Source: Streptomyces sp. V2I9 (GTDB lineage: Bacteria; Actinomycetota; Actinomycetes; Streptomycetales; Streptomycetaceae). From it: DNA of 64,000 nucleotides. The notes beneath the pieces are model-generated. The model saw nothing but the letters and a program-made list of their open reading frames with translations, was not told the origin of the DNA and made no database searches. Each line of letters begins with the position of its first letter. Position 1 is the stretch's first letter. Both the position numbers and the translations under genes were made by a program. The stretch spans positions 6,874,158-6,938,157 of the forward strand of contig NZ_JAUSZJ010000002.1 of assembly GCF_030817475.1 (NCBI RefSeq), in the 5' to 3' direction. This document shows, one piece after another, positions 1 to 7,859 of the stretch.

Positions 1-1
1 C

Positions 2-124
2 GTGTTCCGGGCGATCGAACGCCGGATCACGGAGGAGCTCGCACAGGGCCGCGACCACCTCTACGAGGCCGAGATGAAGGCGGCCCGCCGGACCGTCGGG
101 CACCCGGACCACAGCGCCGACTGA
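2..124 (+). CDS. C-terminal end of an unidentified protein (cut by the window edge)
   Basis: An open frame runs from the first bases to a TGA at 122-124. It encodes about 40 residues rich in Arg, Glu and Ala, probably helical, ending in GHPDHSAD. The upstream part lies outside the window, so no family can be named. Codon use (G/C in third positions) fits a real Streptomyces gene. The next gene on this strand starts about 150 bases downstream. Confidence 0.5.
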   Translation: MFRAIERRITEELAQGRDHLYEAEMKAARRTVGHPDHSAD

Positions 125-274
125 CGGGCGGCCGCGTCCTGCCGGAACACGCCTCCCTGCCGTCACCGACCGTAGCCGCACGAGATGCGGAGCGGACCGG
201 TTCCGGTGACGCTGGGGCTCCGGTCGCGCACGCACCCCCGGTTGCCGACGGAGGCCCACGACGGAGGACGGCCC

Positions 275-442
275 ATGGACCCGTACGACAGTCCGGTGGA
301 GCGGGCGCGCCGCACCCGTGAACGCGCCGAAGAGCTGGGCCGCGCCGCCGACCGGGCCACCGACCCCGAGCACCGGCAGCGGCTGCGGGAGAAGGCCCTG
401 CGGCTGCTGCGCGAGGGACCGGCCGATTCCCGCCCCTCCTAG
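275..442 (+). CDS. DUF6381-like small protein
   Basis: A 55-residue, highly charged protein starting MDPYDSPVERARR and containing a helix-forming Arg/Glu/Ala/Leu stretch with a TDPEHRQRLREKA segment. This pattern resembles the small Streptomyces DUF6381 proteins, whose function is unknown. I chose the ATG at 275 because GGAGGA lies just upstream; an earlier ATG at 185 would add 30 residues of low-quality sequence. The stop overlaps the stop of the convergent MerR gene by four bases. No signal peptide or membrane segment is seen. Confidence 0.7.
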   Translation: MDPYDSPVERARRTRERAEELGRAADRATDPEHRQRLREKALRLLREGPADSRPS

Positions 443-1380
443 GGGGTGTTCGAGGAAGCGGTCGACTCGTGGGCGGTGAGTTCTCCGGCCAGTTCCAGGC
501 AGCGCAGACGGGCCGGGGAGAAGTCGTAGGGCATCTTCCCGACAGCTTCGATCGCGCTCATGGCCTTCTGTTCCCCGGAGCTGTGGCCGGCCTCGTCCTC
601 GCCCTCACCGGCGGGCGCGGGGTGCACGGAGCCCCAGGAGTCGAAGAGCGCGTCGTCGCTCTCCGCCAGGCCGGAGTCCTCGATGACGGCGTGCAACGCC
701 TTTTCGAAGGCGTGCCGTTCGGCCGCCAGGCTGGCCACGCGGGGGTCATCGACAGCGACCGTGTCGTCGAGTGCCTGCTCGGCCGCGTCCACGCGGTCGG
801 ACTCCTCCCGCAGATCCGGATGGGTGGCCAGGGCGATGAAACGGCTTGCCTGGAGGGCCGCTCCGAGCGGTCCGAAGATCCGCTCGGTGACCAGCAGGCC
901 GTCCAGGTCCGCCTGGCGCAAGGAGCCTTCGGGCAGGCCCTTGAGGCGGCTGGTGACGAAGTCGGAGAGCAGACCCACCCTGCTTCCCTCGGTACGCATG
1001 CGCCGCACGGCGGTCTGCTGCCGCCGCAGTTCTGCCTCCCGGGCGAGAAGGGCTTCCTCCAGCCGTTCCAGGGTGCCCGCGATGCCGTCGTCGGTGTCGG
1101 TGCCGGCCGGGGCCGTGTCGGCGAAGGCGTCACGGATGTCGTCCAGGGCGATTCCGGCGTCGGCCGTCCTGCGGACCCACAGCAGCCGAATCATGTCCTC
1201 GTAGCCGTAGCCGTAGCCGTAGCCGTAGCCGTAGCCGTAGCGGCGGCGGCCGTCGCCCCGCACGGGCTCGGGGAGCAGACCGATCTCGTGGTAGTGACGG
1301 ATCGCCCGCGGCGTGGTGCCGACGAAGGCCGCCGCGTCACCGATCATGACCTGGCGCGGCGCGGTGAAGGACGAGAACAT
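439..1380 (-). CDS. MerR-family transcriptional regulator with a Gly-Tyr repeat in the DNA-binding wing
   Basis: A 313-residue regulator. Residues about 12-65 form a MerR winged helix-turn-helix (MIGDAAAFVG, TPRAIRHYHEIGLLPEP), followed by RRRYGYG and the usual ED-IRLL segment. The C-terminal part is helical with no recognised effector domain; MerR proteins bind DNA as dimers and sense a ligand through this region. The ATG at 1380 has GAGGAAGG upstream; an in-frame start further up at 1428 is less likely. The wing normally contains one YGYED-like element. Here it is stretched to six YG units by a hexanucleotide repeat at 1201-1240, which may change DNA contacts. The ligand is unknown. Confidence 0.85.
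   Translation of the reverse strand: MFSSFTAPRQVMIGDAAAFVGTTPRAIRHYHEIGLLPEPVRGDGRRRYGYGYGYGYGYGYEDMIRLLWVRRTADAGIALDDIRDAFADTAPAGTDTDDGIAGTLERLEEALLAREAELRRQQTAVRRMRTEGSRVGLLSDFVTSRLKGLPEGSLRQADLDGLLVTERIFGPLGAALQASRFIALATHPDLREESDRVDAAEQALDDTVAVDDPRVASLAAERHAFEKALHAVIEDSGLAESDDALFDSWGSVHPAPAGEGEDEAGHSSGEQKAMSAIEAVGKMPYDFSPARLRCLELAGELTAHESTASSNTP
1201..1240. repeat. Hexanucleotide microsatellite (GTAGCC) inside the MerR coding region
   Basis: Six complete head-to-tail copies of GTAGCC plus four more bases. On the coding (minus) strand each unit reads GGCTAC, encoding Gly-Tyr. Gain or loss of one unit keeps the frame and changes the regulator by two residues. The repeat lies between the recognition helix and the ED-IRLL helix, within the wing. 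Confidence 0.95.
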
Positions 1381-1688
1381 GGGTGGGGGCCTTCCTCGAT
1401 GGGGCGGGACGTGAGTACACCGGACCACATACCGCTACGGAAGCTGCAACCCGAGACACTCCGTCCGGCGTCCATGCCGGGAGAAGCGCCCTTGGCCGCA
1501 CCGTTCGGCCCGCCCGTCAGGACAACCGCGCGAAAGCGGCCAAAGCCGCAGCACCTTGACCATCACGGTGAGGCGCGTGCGGGGGCGGCCCACCCCGGAA
1601 CACGGCCTGCTCCCCTCCGGAGATCGTCGGGCGTCCGTGCGGGAAAGCCGATTGCCCGCGTGGCCGCCGCCCGGTAGCGTCCCGCGCC

Positions 1689-2189
1689 GTGACCCCCACC
1701 CTGCGCACCGACCGACTACTGCTGGAGCCGTACGTCCCCGAGGACGAAGAGGACTTCGTCGCCCTGTTCCAGGACACCGACGTGTCCCGGTGGATGGGGG
1801 ACGGCCCCTCCACCGAGGCCGAGGACCGGGCTCTGTTCGGGCGGGTCTTCACCAAGGTCTACGCGCGGGACCTGTTCGACGTCTGGGCCGTCCGCCGTGA
1901 CGGACGGCTGATCGGGCACGCCGAGATCAAGCGGACCGACGCCGTCGACGGTCACGAGGTCGTCTACGCGCTCACGCCCGCGGTCTGGGGGAGCGGCCTG
2001 GGGACCGAGCTGGCGCAAGCCGTCGTCGCCCACGGTTTCGGCGCCCTCGGCCTGTCCGAGATCCACGCCACCGTCGCCGCCGAGAACAAGGCGTCGCTGA
2101 CCCTGCTGGAGCGCATCGGCTTCGAACACGTGAGGGACGTCGAGGAGGACGACGGCAGCACCACGCGTGTGCTGACCCGCCACCGCTGA
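1689..2189 (+). CDS. GNAT-family N-acetyltransferase (RimJ/RimL type)
   Basis: A 166-residue acetyltransferase predicted to move an acetyl group from acetyl-CoA to an amine, possibly a protein N-terminus or small molecule. It opens with LRTDRLLLEPYVPEDEEDF, the usual RimJ/RimL start. The acetyl-CoA-binding region is GSGLGTELAQ at about residues 100-109, followed by NKASLTLLERIGF, the typical beta-bulge and C-terminal helix. Length is normal for the family. The start is the GTG at 1689. It stands alone on this strand, and its stop is seven bases from the stop of the next, convergent gene. The substrate cannot be read from the sequence. Confidence 0.9.
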   Translation: MTPTLRTDRLLLEPYVPEDEEDFVALFQDTDVSRWMGDGPSTEAEDRALFGRVFTKVYARDLFDVWAVRRDGRLIGHAEIKRTDAVDGHEVVYALTPAVWGSGLGTELAQAVVAHGFGALGLSEIHATVAAENKASLTLLERIGFEHVRDVEEDDGSTTRVLTRHR

Positions 2190-2196
2190 ACCGCAG

Positions 2197-2940
2197 TCAG
2201 CCCGCGGGCGCCACGATCGCTCCCCCGATGCCGTGGCGCTCCAAGGCGTTGGCGACGAAGCCGTCCGCCTTCATCTCCTCCACGAACGAGGCGAGCAGCT
2301 CCAGCGCCGCCGCCCCTCGCCCGGCGGGGAGTCCCATGGCCTGCCTGATCACCATGAACCGCCCCGGCAGCACCCGTACGCCCTCGGCCCGCGCGGCTTC
2401 GGCCTTCAGCAACGGACGGATACCGGCCGCCACGTCGACCTGACCCGTGCGCAGGGCCGCGAGCGCGCGCGGAGCGCCCTCCAGCCGGACCACTTCGGCC
2501 CGGCGGATCTCGCGGGTGAGGAAGAGGTCGTAGGCGGACCCGGCGCCGACCGAGATCCGGGTGCCCTCGCGGTCCACCTCACCGTTCTCGGTGACCGGGG
2601 ACGCCTCCCGTACGAGGTACCCGCCCTCGATGAGAACGTACGGGGCGGTGAACCGCAGCCCCTCGCTCCGGGCGGGGTCGACCGCGAAGAAGCCGATGTC
2701 CGCCCGCCCGGCCCGTACCGCGTCGACCGACAGCGCCGCCCTCTCGAAGGCCACCAGCTCGACGGGCACCCCGAGGCGCTGCCCGAACGCGCGGGCCAGG
2801 TCGACGGAGACGCCGGCGGGTTCGCCGCTCATCCGGTCGCGGTGGGCGAGGACCGGATTGCCGAGGTTGACCGAGGCGCGGAGGGCGCCGCCGGGCGCGA
2901 ACGCGGACACGAGGGTGGAAGGCGTGGGCTGCTGGGGCAT
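2197..2940 (-). CDS. SBP_bac_3-like substrate-binding protein without a signal peptide
   Basis: A 247-residue protein resembling the solute-binding proteins of polar amino-acid ABC transporters. Visible features are GEPAGVSVDLARAF, AVRAGRADIGFFAVDP, RSEGLRFTAPYV and a C-terminal MKADGFVANALERHG, which correspond to the two-lobed periplasmic-binding fold. Normal members carry an N-terminal signal or lipobox. This one starts MPQQPTPSTLVSAFAPGGAL, with no hydrophobic stretch or cysteine, and no ABC permease or ATPase gene is near. It may be a cytoplasmic ligand-binding protein or an enzyme on the same fold. No clear Shine-Dalgarno sequence precedes the ATG at 2940. Confidence 0.75.
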   Translation of the reverse strand: MPQQPTPSTLVSAFAPGGALRASVNLGNPVLAHRDRMSGEPAGVSVDLARAFGQRLGVPVELVAFERAALSVDAVRAGRADIGFFAVDPARSEGLRFTAPYVLIEGGYLVREASPVTENGEVDREGTRISVGAGSAYDLFLTREIRRAEVVRLEGAPRALAALRTGQVDVAAGIRPLLKAEAARAEGVRVLPGRFMVIRQAMGLPAGRGAAALELLASFVEEMKADGFVANALERHGIGGAIVAPAG

Positions 2941-3075
2941 GACGCCGAGTCTACTAGCGCGCCGGCCGGGGTCGAAGGGAGCAGGAGACGGCTTCCGCGC
3001 GGGCGAAGGATGTTCGGGACGTATCCGTCACGCCCGGCGGAAGAAGCGGGCCGGGGGCGGCCGCCACCTGCGGGC

Positions 3076-3588
3076 TCAGGCCCCCACCGTCCCGTCCACG
3101 CCCTCCCGGAGCAGGTCCGCGTGGCCGTTGTGGCGGCCGTACTCCAGCAGCACGTGCACCATCACCATCCGCAGCGAGACCTCCTTCTCCCAGCGCGGCT
3201 GACGTCCCACCAGGTCCAGCGAGGCCGCCTCGCGCTCGATCCGGCGTGAGTTCTCCACCTCGGCCTGCCAGGCGGCGAACGCCTCGGCGCGGGTCGCGGT
3301 GCTCGCGTCGTACGCGGCCTGGAAGTCGAAGGGCTTCTCCGACCAGACCATCGGGGCCGTCTCGTCCTCGAACACCCTGCGGAACCAGGCGCGTTCCACC
3401 TCCGCCAGATGCCGGACGAGCGACAGCAGCGACAACGTGGACGGTGGCATCGACCGCTCGCGCAGCTCCTCGTCGCCCAGCCCCGCGCACTTCATCGCGA
3501 GGGTGTCGCGCTGGTGGTCGAGAAAGGCCCGCAGTGTCGCGCGCTCGCTCCCCAGGAGTGGAGGTGCGGTCCGGTCGTCAGTCGTCAT
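3076..3588 (-). CDS. DinB-family (DUF664) protein
   Basis: A 170-residue four-helix-bundle protein of the DinB/YfiT-like group. Histidines suited to metal binding sit in LVRHLAEVERAW (about residue 65) and in the C-terminal VHVLLEYGRHNGHADLLRE, a typical DUF664 signature. Actinobacterial relatives include mycothiol-dependent metalloenzymes; which reaction this one carries out is unknown. The ATG at 3588 follows GGGGAG at a good distance, while longer in-frame starts have none. It has no membrane or export signal. The neighbouring lyase remnant downstream on the same strand is unrelated. Confidence 0.85.
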   Translation of the reverse strand: MTTDDRTAPPLLGSERATLRAFLDHQRDTLAMKCAGLGDEELRERSMPPSTLSLLSLVRHLAEVERAWFRRVFEDETAPMVWSEKPFDFQAAYDASTATRAEAFAAWQAEVENSRRIEREAASLDLVGRQPRWEKEVSLRMVMVHVLLEYGRHNGHADLLREGVDGTVGA

Positions 3589-3677
3589 GATGCTCCCCAG
3601 TCCGTATGCAGGCCGACAGTATGACCGGGCGGCGTGCGGCCCGCCCGGAGCGGGCCGCACGGCCTGATCAGCAGGGG

Positions 3678-5324
3678 TCAGGGCAGCCGCACCTTGATCG
3701 CCTGGGTCGCCCCGCGCGTCCCGGACAGATCACCGAGGACGAGGCGCAGCGACGCTCCCGTGGCCACCGATGTCACCGTCGCGGGCTTCGACACCACCGA
3801 GGCGACGGCCCGGTTCCAGGTCAGGGTCAGACCCGTCCGCATCCGCATCCGCATCGGGTCGCTCACACACACGGTCGCCGTCCCGTCGGTGTGCTCGGTG
3901 ACCATCACCGAGCACGGTGCGTCCGCCACCAGCGGTCCGACGCTGCCGCCGAACCAGAAGTTGACCGCGGTCAGGCCGAGCGAGGGCACCGCCACCCCCT
4001 GCTGGGCGCCGGTGTTGGCGAGCACCCGCAGCCAGCCGGTGTCCGCCGCCCGTGCCGCCGTACGCTGCTCGGACGCGCCGGGCAGGAGCTGGTACGCGTA
4101 CGTACCGGCCGAGGGGTCCTTGCCGTGGTCGAACCAGAGGGTGAGGTACTTCCGGGAGACCGGTTCCGTGGAGCCCCCCGTGTCGATGTCGCGCCAGCGG
4201 CCCGTCCGGTTCTCCCGGAGCGCCTTCACGCCGGCCCCGCCGGGGAACACGTAACCGCCGTGCCCGGCCAGATACGCCCAGGACGCCCCGGTGAGCGTCG
4301 CGGACCAGGGGACGGTGACGGGTTCGGCCGAACCGTCGACGGTGAAGGGGGCGTTGCCGGCCGGCCCGAGGCTGCGGTTGTCGACGGTGGTCTCCACGAG
4401 CGCGCCGTCGCGGCTCCGGATGCCCGCCCCCAGGCACACCACGGTGTCGTCCAGGAAGAACCACGACTTCTTCGCCATCAGCGTGCTGGACAGGCCCTTG
4501 AGGTACTGGCCCACGGCCGCGCGCTTCTTGTCGGTGACCCCGCCGACCCAGTTCACGTCGGGGAGCGAGGCGCCCCAGTCGCCGCCCGCGCCGTTGGCGA
4601 GCACCTTGCGCGAGGCCGTGGTCCCGGGAAGCCGGTACGGGTCGACGGTCGGCCAGAAGGCGTCGCTGTACTGGCCGTTGGCGAAGGTGTCGCCCCACCA
4701 GGAGAGCATCCCCGACCCGGTGTGCCATCCGCGCGGGTTCTCGCCGTTCCCGGTCTCGTAGTAGGCGATCCGCCGGTCGGCCATGCTCAGCGACGCCGCC
4801 CAGCCCGGATGGCGGTGCGTGGACCGGGCCATGTCGGGGAAGAGCCGGTGGCCGTCCGGCTCGGGGACCGGCGTGAGGGAGGTGTCGTCCAGGACGTTCT
4901 TGATCCGGGCCGGCGCGGTGATCCCCAGGGAGGGATTGCCCAGCGGCGGGCTGTAGTGGTCGCGCTGCGCCCAGCCCTTGACCAGCGACCGCCAGCGGGT
5001 GTCCTCGGCGGCCGACGCGCCCTGGCCCAGCAGCACGATGGAGGCGAGTGTCGGGTGGCCGCGCCGGTGGTCGTCGCTCTCGCCGCGGCTGATGGCGCGC
5101 CCCGCGACGGCGTCCATGACGAGGCCGTTGAAGAGGAACGGGGCCCAGGCGTTCTCCACCGCGTCGAAGACCACCTGCCGCTTCGGGTCGGTGACCTCCC
5201 AGCTGCTCCCCTTCAGCAGCGCGAACAGCATGCCGAGCCCGCCGAGCATCACCGATCCGTAACTGCCGGTGTAGGGCACGGTGGTGTGCTGGATGAACGA
5301 GCCGTCGGCGTAGAGCCCGTCGCC
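3678..5324 (-). pseudogene. Polysaccharide lyase family 8, 5'-truncated
   Basis: The remaining ~549 codons match a PL8 lyase, the secreted enzymes that split hyaluronan, chondroitin or xanthan by beta-elimination. Visible motifs are ADGSFIQHT and PYTGSYG (catalytic His and Tyr), GRAISRGESDDHRRGH (active-site Arg), YETGNGENPRGW and FWPTVDPYRLPGTT, then a beta-sandwich C-terminus. Family members are usually about 750-800 residues. Here the reading frame is recognisable only to about 5324 and then runs into the tail of an oppositely oriented permease gene. The signal peptide, most of the helical domain and the catalytic Asn region are missing. A GTG at 5279 could start a shorter protein, but it would also lack the catalytic His. 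A non-functional remnant is most likely. Confidence 0.85.
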
Positions 5325-5326
5325 CG

Positions 5327-5443
5327 GAGCTCTATCCGCTGGTCATCATCGGCTCGCTCGTCGCCGTAGTCTCCCTGATCGTCGCCTTCCTCTGCCTCCA
5401 GCGCTTCTGGCGCTCGGGCCTCACCGCAGGAGCCGTCAAGTGA
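5327..5443 (+). pseudogene. 3' end of a carbohydrate ABC-transporter permease (MalG type)
   Basis: From about 5327 the plus strand encodes ELYPLVIIGSLVAVVS followed by a hydrophobic helix and RFWRSGLTAGAVK, ending at TGA 5441-5443. This is the last membrane helix and the characteristic 'GLTAGAVK' end of a MalG-type sugar permease. The other five membrane helices and the EAA loop are absent. The homology starts within a few bases of the point where the divergent PL8 homology ends, so one deletion probably removed both 5' ends and the promoter region between. The stop overlaps the GTG start of the next gene as GTGA, so the two were once translationally coupled. Confidence 0.75.
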
Positions 5444-6477
5444 ACCACCCCGCCCCGCGCCGACGGACCCGCCCCCGCACCGTCCTGGCGATGAGCGGCG
5501 AGACGCGGACGGCGGTCCTGACCCCCGCCGCCCTGGACCGGCTCGCCCGCGTCGCCGACCTCGTCCCCGGCCTCCTGGTCACCGACTTCGGCGCCGACGA
5601 CCCCGCGCAGCGCGGCGGACTCCGGGAAGCCGAGGTGCTGTTCACCGGCTGGGGCTGCCCGCCCCTGGACCCGGCGGCCCTGAGCGCCATGCCCCGGCTG
5701 CGCGCGGTGATCCACGCCGCCGGATCCGTCAAGCACCACATCACGCCGTACGTCTGGGACCGCGGCATCGCCGTCAGCACCGCCGCCACGGCCAACGCCG
5801 TCCCGGTCGCCGAGTACACGGTCGCGGCGATCCTCTTCGCCAACAAGAGCGTCCTGGAGAGCGCCCGCGTCTACCGCCGGGCGCGCTCGCGGGTGAACGT
5901 CCTCGAACGCTTCCCCGGCATCGGCAACTACCGCCGCACCGTGGGCATCGTGGGCGCCTCCCGCATCGGCCGCCGCGTCGTGGAACTGCTGCGCCCCTAC
6001 GACCTGCGCGTCCTGATCCACGACCCGTACCTCGACGAGGCGGACGCACGGGCCCTCGGCGTGGAACGCGCCGGACTCGACGCGCTGGTGGCCGCGAGCG
6101 ACGTCGTGAGCATCCACGCCCCCGAACTCCCTGCGACCCGCCACCTCTTCGACGCGCCGACGCTGGCCCGGATGCGGGACGGGGCGACTCTCGTCAACAC
6201 CGCGCGGGGCTCCCTGGTGGACACCGACGCCCTGGTGGAGGAACTCGTCACCGGACGGCTCAACGCCGTGCTCGACCACACGGAACCGGAGGTCCTGCCC
6301 GCCGACTCGCCCCTCTACGACCTGCCGAACGTGCTGCTCACCCCGCACATCGCCGGGTCCCAGGGCGGCGAACTCCACCGGCTGGCGGACGCCGCCGTCG
6401 ACGAACTCGAACGGTACGCGCACGGACTGCCGTTCGCCCACGCGGTGGACCCCGGCGTCCTGCACCAGCAGGCGTGA
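5440..6477 (+). CDS. D-2-hydroxyacid dehydrogenase family protein
   Basis: A 345-residue NAD(P)-dependent dehydrogenase that would interconvert a 2-hydroxyacid and its 2-oxoacid in the cytoplasm. The Rossmann motif is TVGIVGASRIGRRV (about 167-180). The catalytic set is complete: Arg in NTARGSLVD, Glu in HTEPEVLP and His in LTPHIAGSQG. The GTG at 5440 follows AGGAG and overlaps the permease stop. An ATG 51 bases later lacks a ribosome site. Its former promoter was probably upstream of the deleted permease, so present expression is uncertain. The sugar-locus context suggests a role in sugar-acid metabolism, but the substrate is unknown. Confidence 0.88.
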   Translation: MNHPAPRRRTRPRTVLAMSGETRTAVLTPAALDRLARVADLVPGLLVTDFGADDPAQRGGLREAEVLFTGWGCPPLDPAALSAMPRLRAVIHAAGSVKHHITPYVWDRGIAVSTAATANAVPVAEYTVAAILFANKSVLESARVYRRARSRVNVLERFPGIGNYRRTVGIVGASRIGRRVVELLRPYDLRVLIHDPYLDEADARALGVERAGLDALVAASDVVSIHAPELPATRHLFDAPTLARMRDGATLVNTARGSLVDTDALVEELVTGRLNAVLDHTEPEVLPADSPLYDLPNVLLTPHIAGSQGGELHRLADAAVDELERYAHGLPFAHAVDPGVLHQQA

Positions 6478-6554
6478 GCCGTTCCCGTCCCCACCCGCCG
6501 TTCCCGTCCCCACCCCTCGTACCCCTCCTCGGGAGACCCGCCCCGTCCCGTACC

Positions 6555-6647
6555 CGCCGCGTGTTCGTCGTCGGCATCGACGGGGTACGCCCCGACACCC
6601 TGTGGCGCGTGCCCACCCCGCACCTCGACGCACCGGCCGACGGTGGC
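6555..6647 (+). pseudogene. N-terminal scrap of an alkaline-phosphatase-superfamily phosphodiesterase
   Basis: One frame encodes RRVFVVGIDGVRPDTLWRV and then TPHLDAPADGG. This is the start of a type I phosphodiesterase or nucleotide pyrophosphatase, where the Asp of GIDG binds metal and the Thr of PDT is in the nucleophile region. The homology stops after about 31 residues; the remaining several hundred residues are absent. It is a relic, read here by eye from a short stretch. Confidence 0.55.
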
Positions 6648-6718
6648 GGACGGAGCGAGCGACCGCTCCCAGCCCTTCCCGGCCCCGGTCCGAAGGCGGC
6701 CGCACGGGTTGGGCCCTC

Positions 6719-6790
6719 CCGCCCGAGGCGTGTCTCGCGGTCGAGGACAACCCGACCGGGATCGCCGCCGCCTCGGCGGTGGGTCTGCCC
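6719..6790 (+). pseudogene. Scrap of a HAD-family phosphatase
   Basis: In a different frame from the phosphodiesterase scrap, the sequence encodes PPEACLAVEDNPTGIAAAS and AVGLPG. That is motif IV of a HAD hydrolase (beta-phosphoglucomutase-like; usual form 'VEDSxxGIxAAxAAGM'). Nothing of motifs I-III is visible. Both scraps lie between the 2-hydroxyacid dehydrogenase and aldolase genes, and indicate that this locus once held more sugar-phosphate enzymes. Confidence 0.55.
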
Positions 6791-6875
6791 GGACCTCACC
6801 TGCCTGCCGCGCGAATGGGGTCAGTGGGAGCAGGGTGGGGCGCCGACGGCGGGAGCCCGAGCGATCTGACGCGAG

Positions 6876-6925
6876 GGGGGCGCCGGGGGCCGACGGGCAT
6901 CGCGCCCCCGGCCCCCGGCGCCCCC
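6876..6925 (-). terminator. Rho-independent-type hairpin after the aldolase gene
   Basis: Two perfect 16-base arms (6876-6891 and 6910-6925, GGGGGCGCCGGGGGCC and its complement) enclose an 18-base loop, eight bases beyond the aldolase stop. There is no long U-tract, which is normal for Streptomyces terminators. Confidence 0.75.
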
Positions 6926-6932
6926 TGTCGTG

Positions 6933-7802
6933 TCACGCGGCGTGCGCACGACCCGAGGGAAGCGCCGAGATCATCCGGGCGACCGTCGCGGCCATCGCGT
7001 CCCGGCCGTCCGCCAGATACCGGCGCGGGTCCACGCTCCGGTCGTCCCGCGCCAGCCGCTCCCGTATCGCGGCGGTCAGCGCGATGTTGAGCGCGGTACC
7101 GATGTTGACCTTGCGGATCCCGCCCGCGACGGCTCGGGACAGCTCTTCGTCGGAAGCCCCGGACGAACCGTGCAGCACCAGCGGAACCGGTACGGACTGC
7201 CGCAGCCTGCCCAGCAGAGCGTGGTCGATCACGGCGTCCCGTGAGGTCATGGCGTGCGAGGTGCCGACCGCCACCGCCAGCGCGTCGACCCCGGTGGCCG
7301 CGACGAACGACCGGGCCTCCTCGGGGTCCGTACGGGCACCGGGGGCGTGGGCGTCCAGCGCCGGCTCGCCGTTCTTCCCGCCGACCTGCCCGAGTTCGGC
7401 CTCCAGCCACAGCCCCCGTTCGTGCGCCCAGACGACGGCGGCGCGGGTGGCCGCCAGATTCTCGGCGTACGGCAGCCGGGCGGCGTCGAACATCGCCGAG
7501 CTGAAGCCGCAGTCGGCCGCGCGGTGCAGGAGCTCGGCCGACTGCACGTGGTCGAGGTGCAGCGAGACGGGAACGGCGGCCTGGGCCGCCACCTCCGCGG
7601 CGGCGCGCGCGAGCGGGCGCGGACGGCCCCGGTGGTAGGCGACCGCGTTCTCGCTGATCTGGAGGATCACCGGCGACCCCGCGGCCTCCGCGCCCTCCGC
7701 GATGGCTTCCGCGTGCTCCAGGGTGATGACGTTGAACGCGGCGACCGCACGCTGCTCCGCGTCGGCATCGGCGATCAGTTCGCCGGTGGCGGCGATGGGC
7801 AT
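6933..7802 (-). CDS. Class II ketose-bisphosphate aldolase (tagatose/fructose-bisphosphate aldolase family)
   Basis: A 289-residue zinc aldolase that would split a ketose bisphosphate (tagatose- or fructose-1,6-bisphosphate) into dihydroxyacetone phosphate and an aldehyde. Visible signatures are VSLHLDHVQSAE (metal-binding His), EAELGQVGGKNGEP, VLHGSSGASDEEL (metal-binding His) and VNIGTALN (phosphate binding). Length fits the GatY/KbaY/AgaY group. The start is the ATG at 7802. It follows the SIS-domain gene by 57 bases on the same strand, an arrangement like the aga (N-acetylgalactosamine) genes, where deaminase/isomerase and aldolase act in sequence. Whether the substrate is tagatose- or fructose-bisphosphate cannot be decided. 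Confidence 0.88.
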   Translation of the reverse strand: MPIAATGELIADADAEQRAVAAFNVITLEHAEAIAEGAEAAGSPVILQISENAVAYHRGRPRPLARAAAEVAAQAAVPVSLHLDHVQSAELLHRAADCGFSSAMFDAARLPYAENLAATRAAVVWAHERGLWLEAELGQVGGKNGEPALDAHAPGARTDPEEARSFVAATGVDALAVAVGTSHAMTSRDAVIDHALLGRLRQSVPVPLVLHGSSGASDEELSRAVAGGIRKVNIGTALNIALTAAIRERLARDDRSVDPRRYLADGRDAMAATVARMISALPSGRAHAA

Positions 7803-7859
7803 GGTGACTCCCGGATGGGGGACTGGGTACCGGTGGGCGGGGAAGAGGCGGCCGGGCCG

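Noticed and set aside
1429..1688. Possible small gene between the MerR and GNAT genes
   Set aside because: Frames here are shadows with no ribosome site or recognisable domain.
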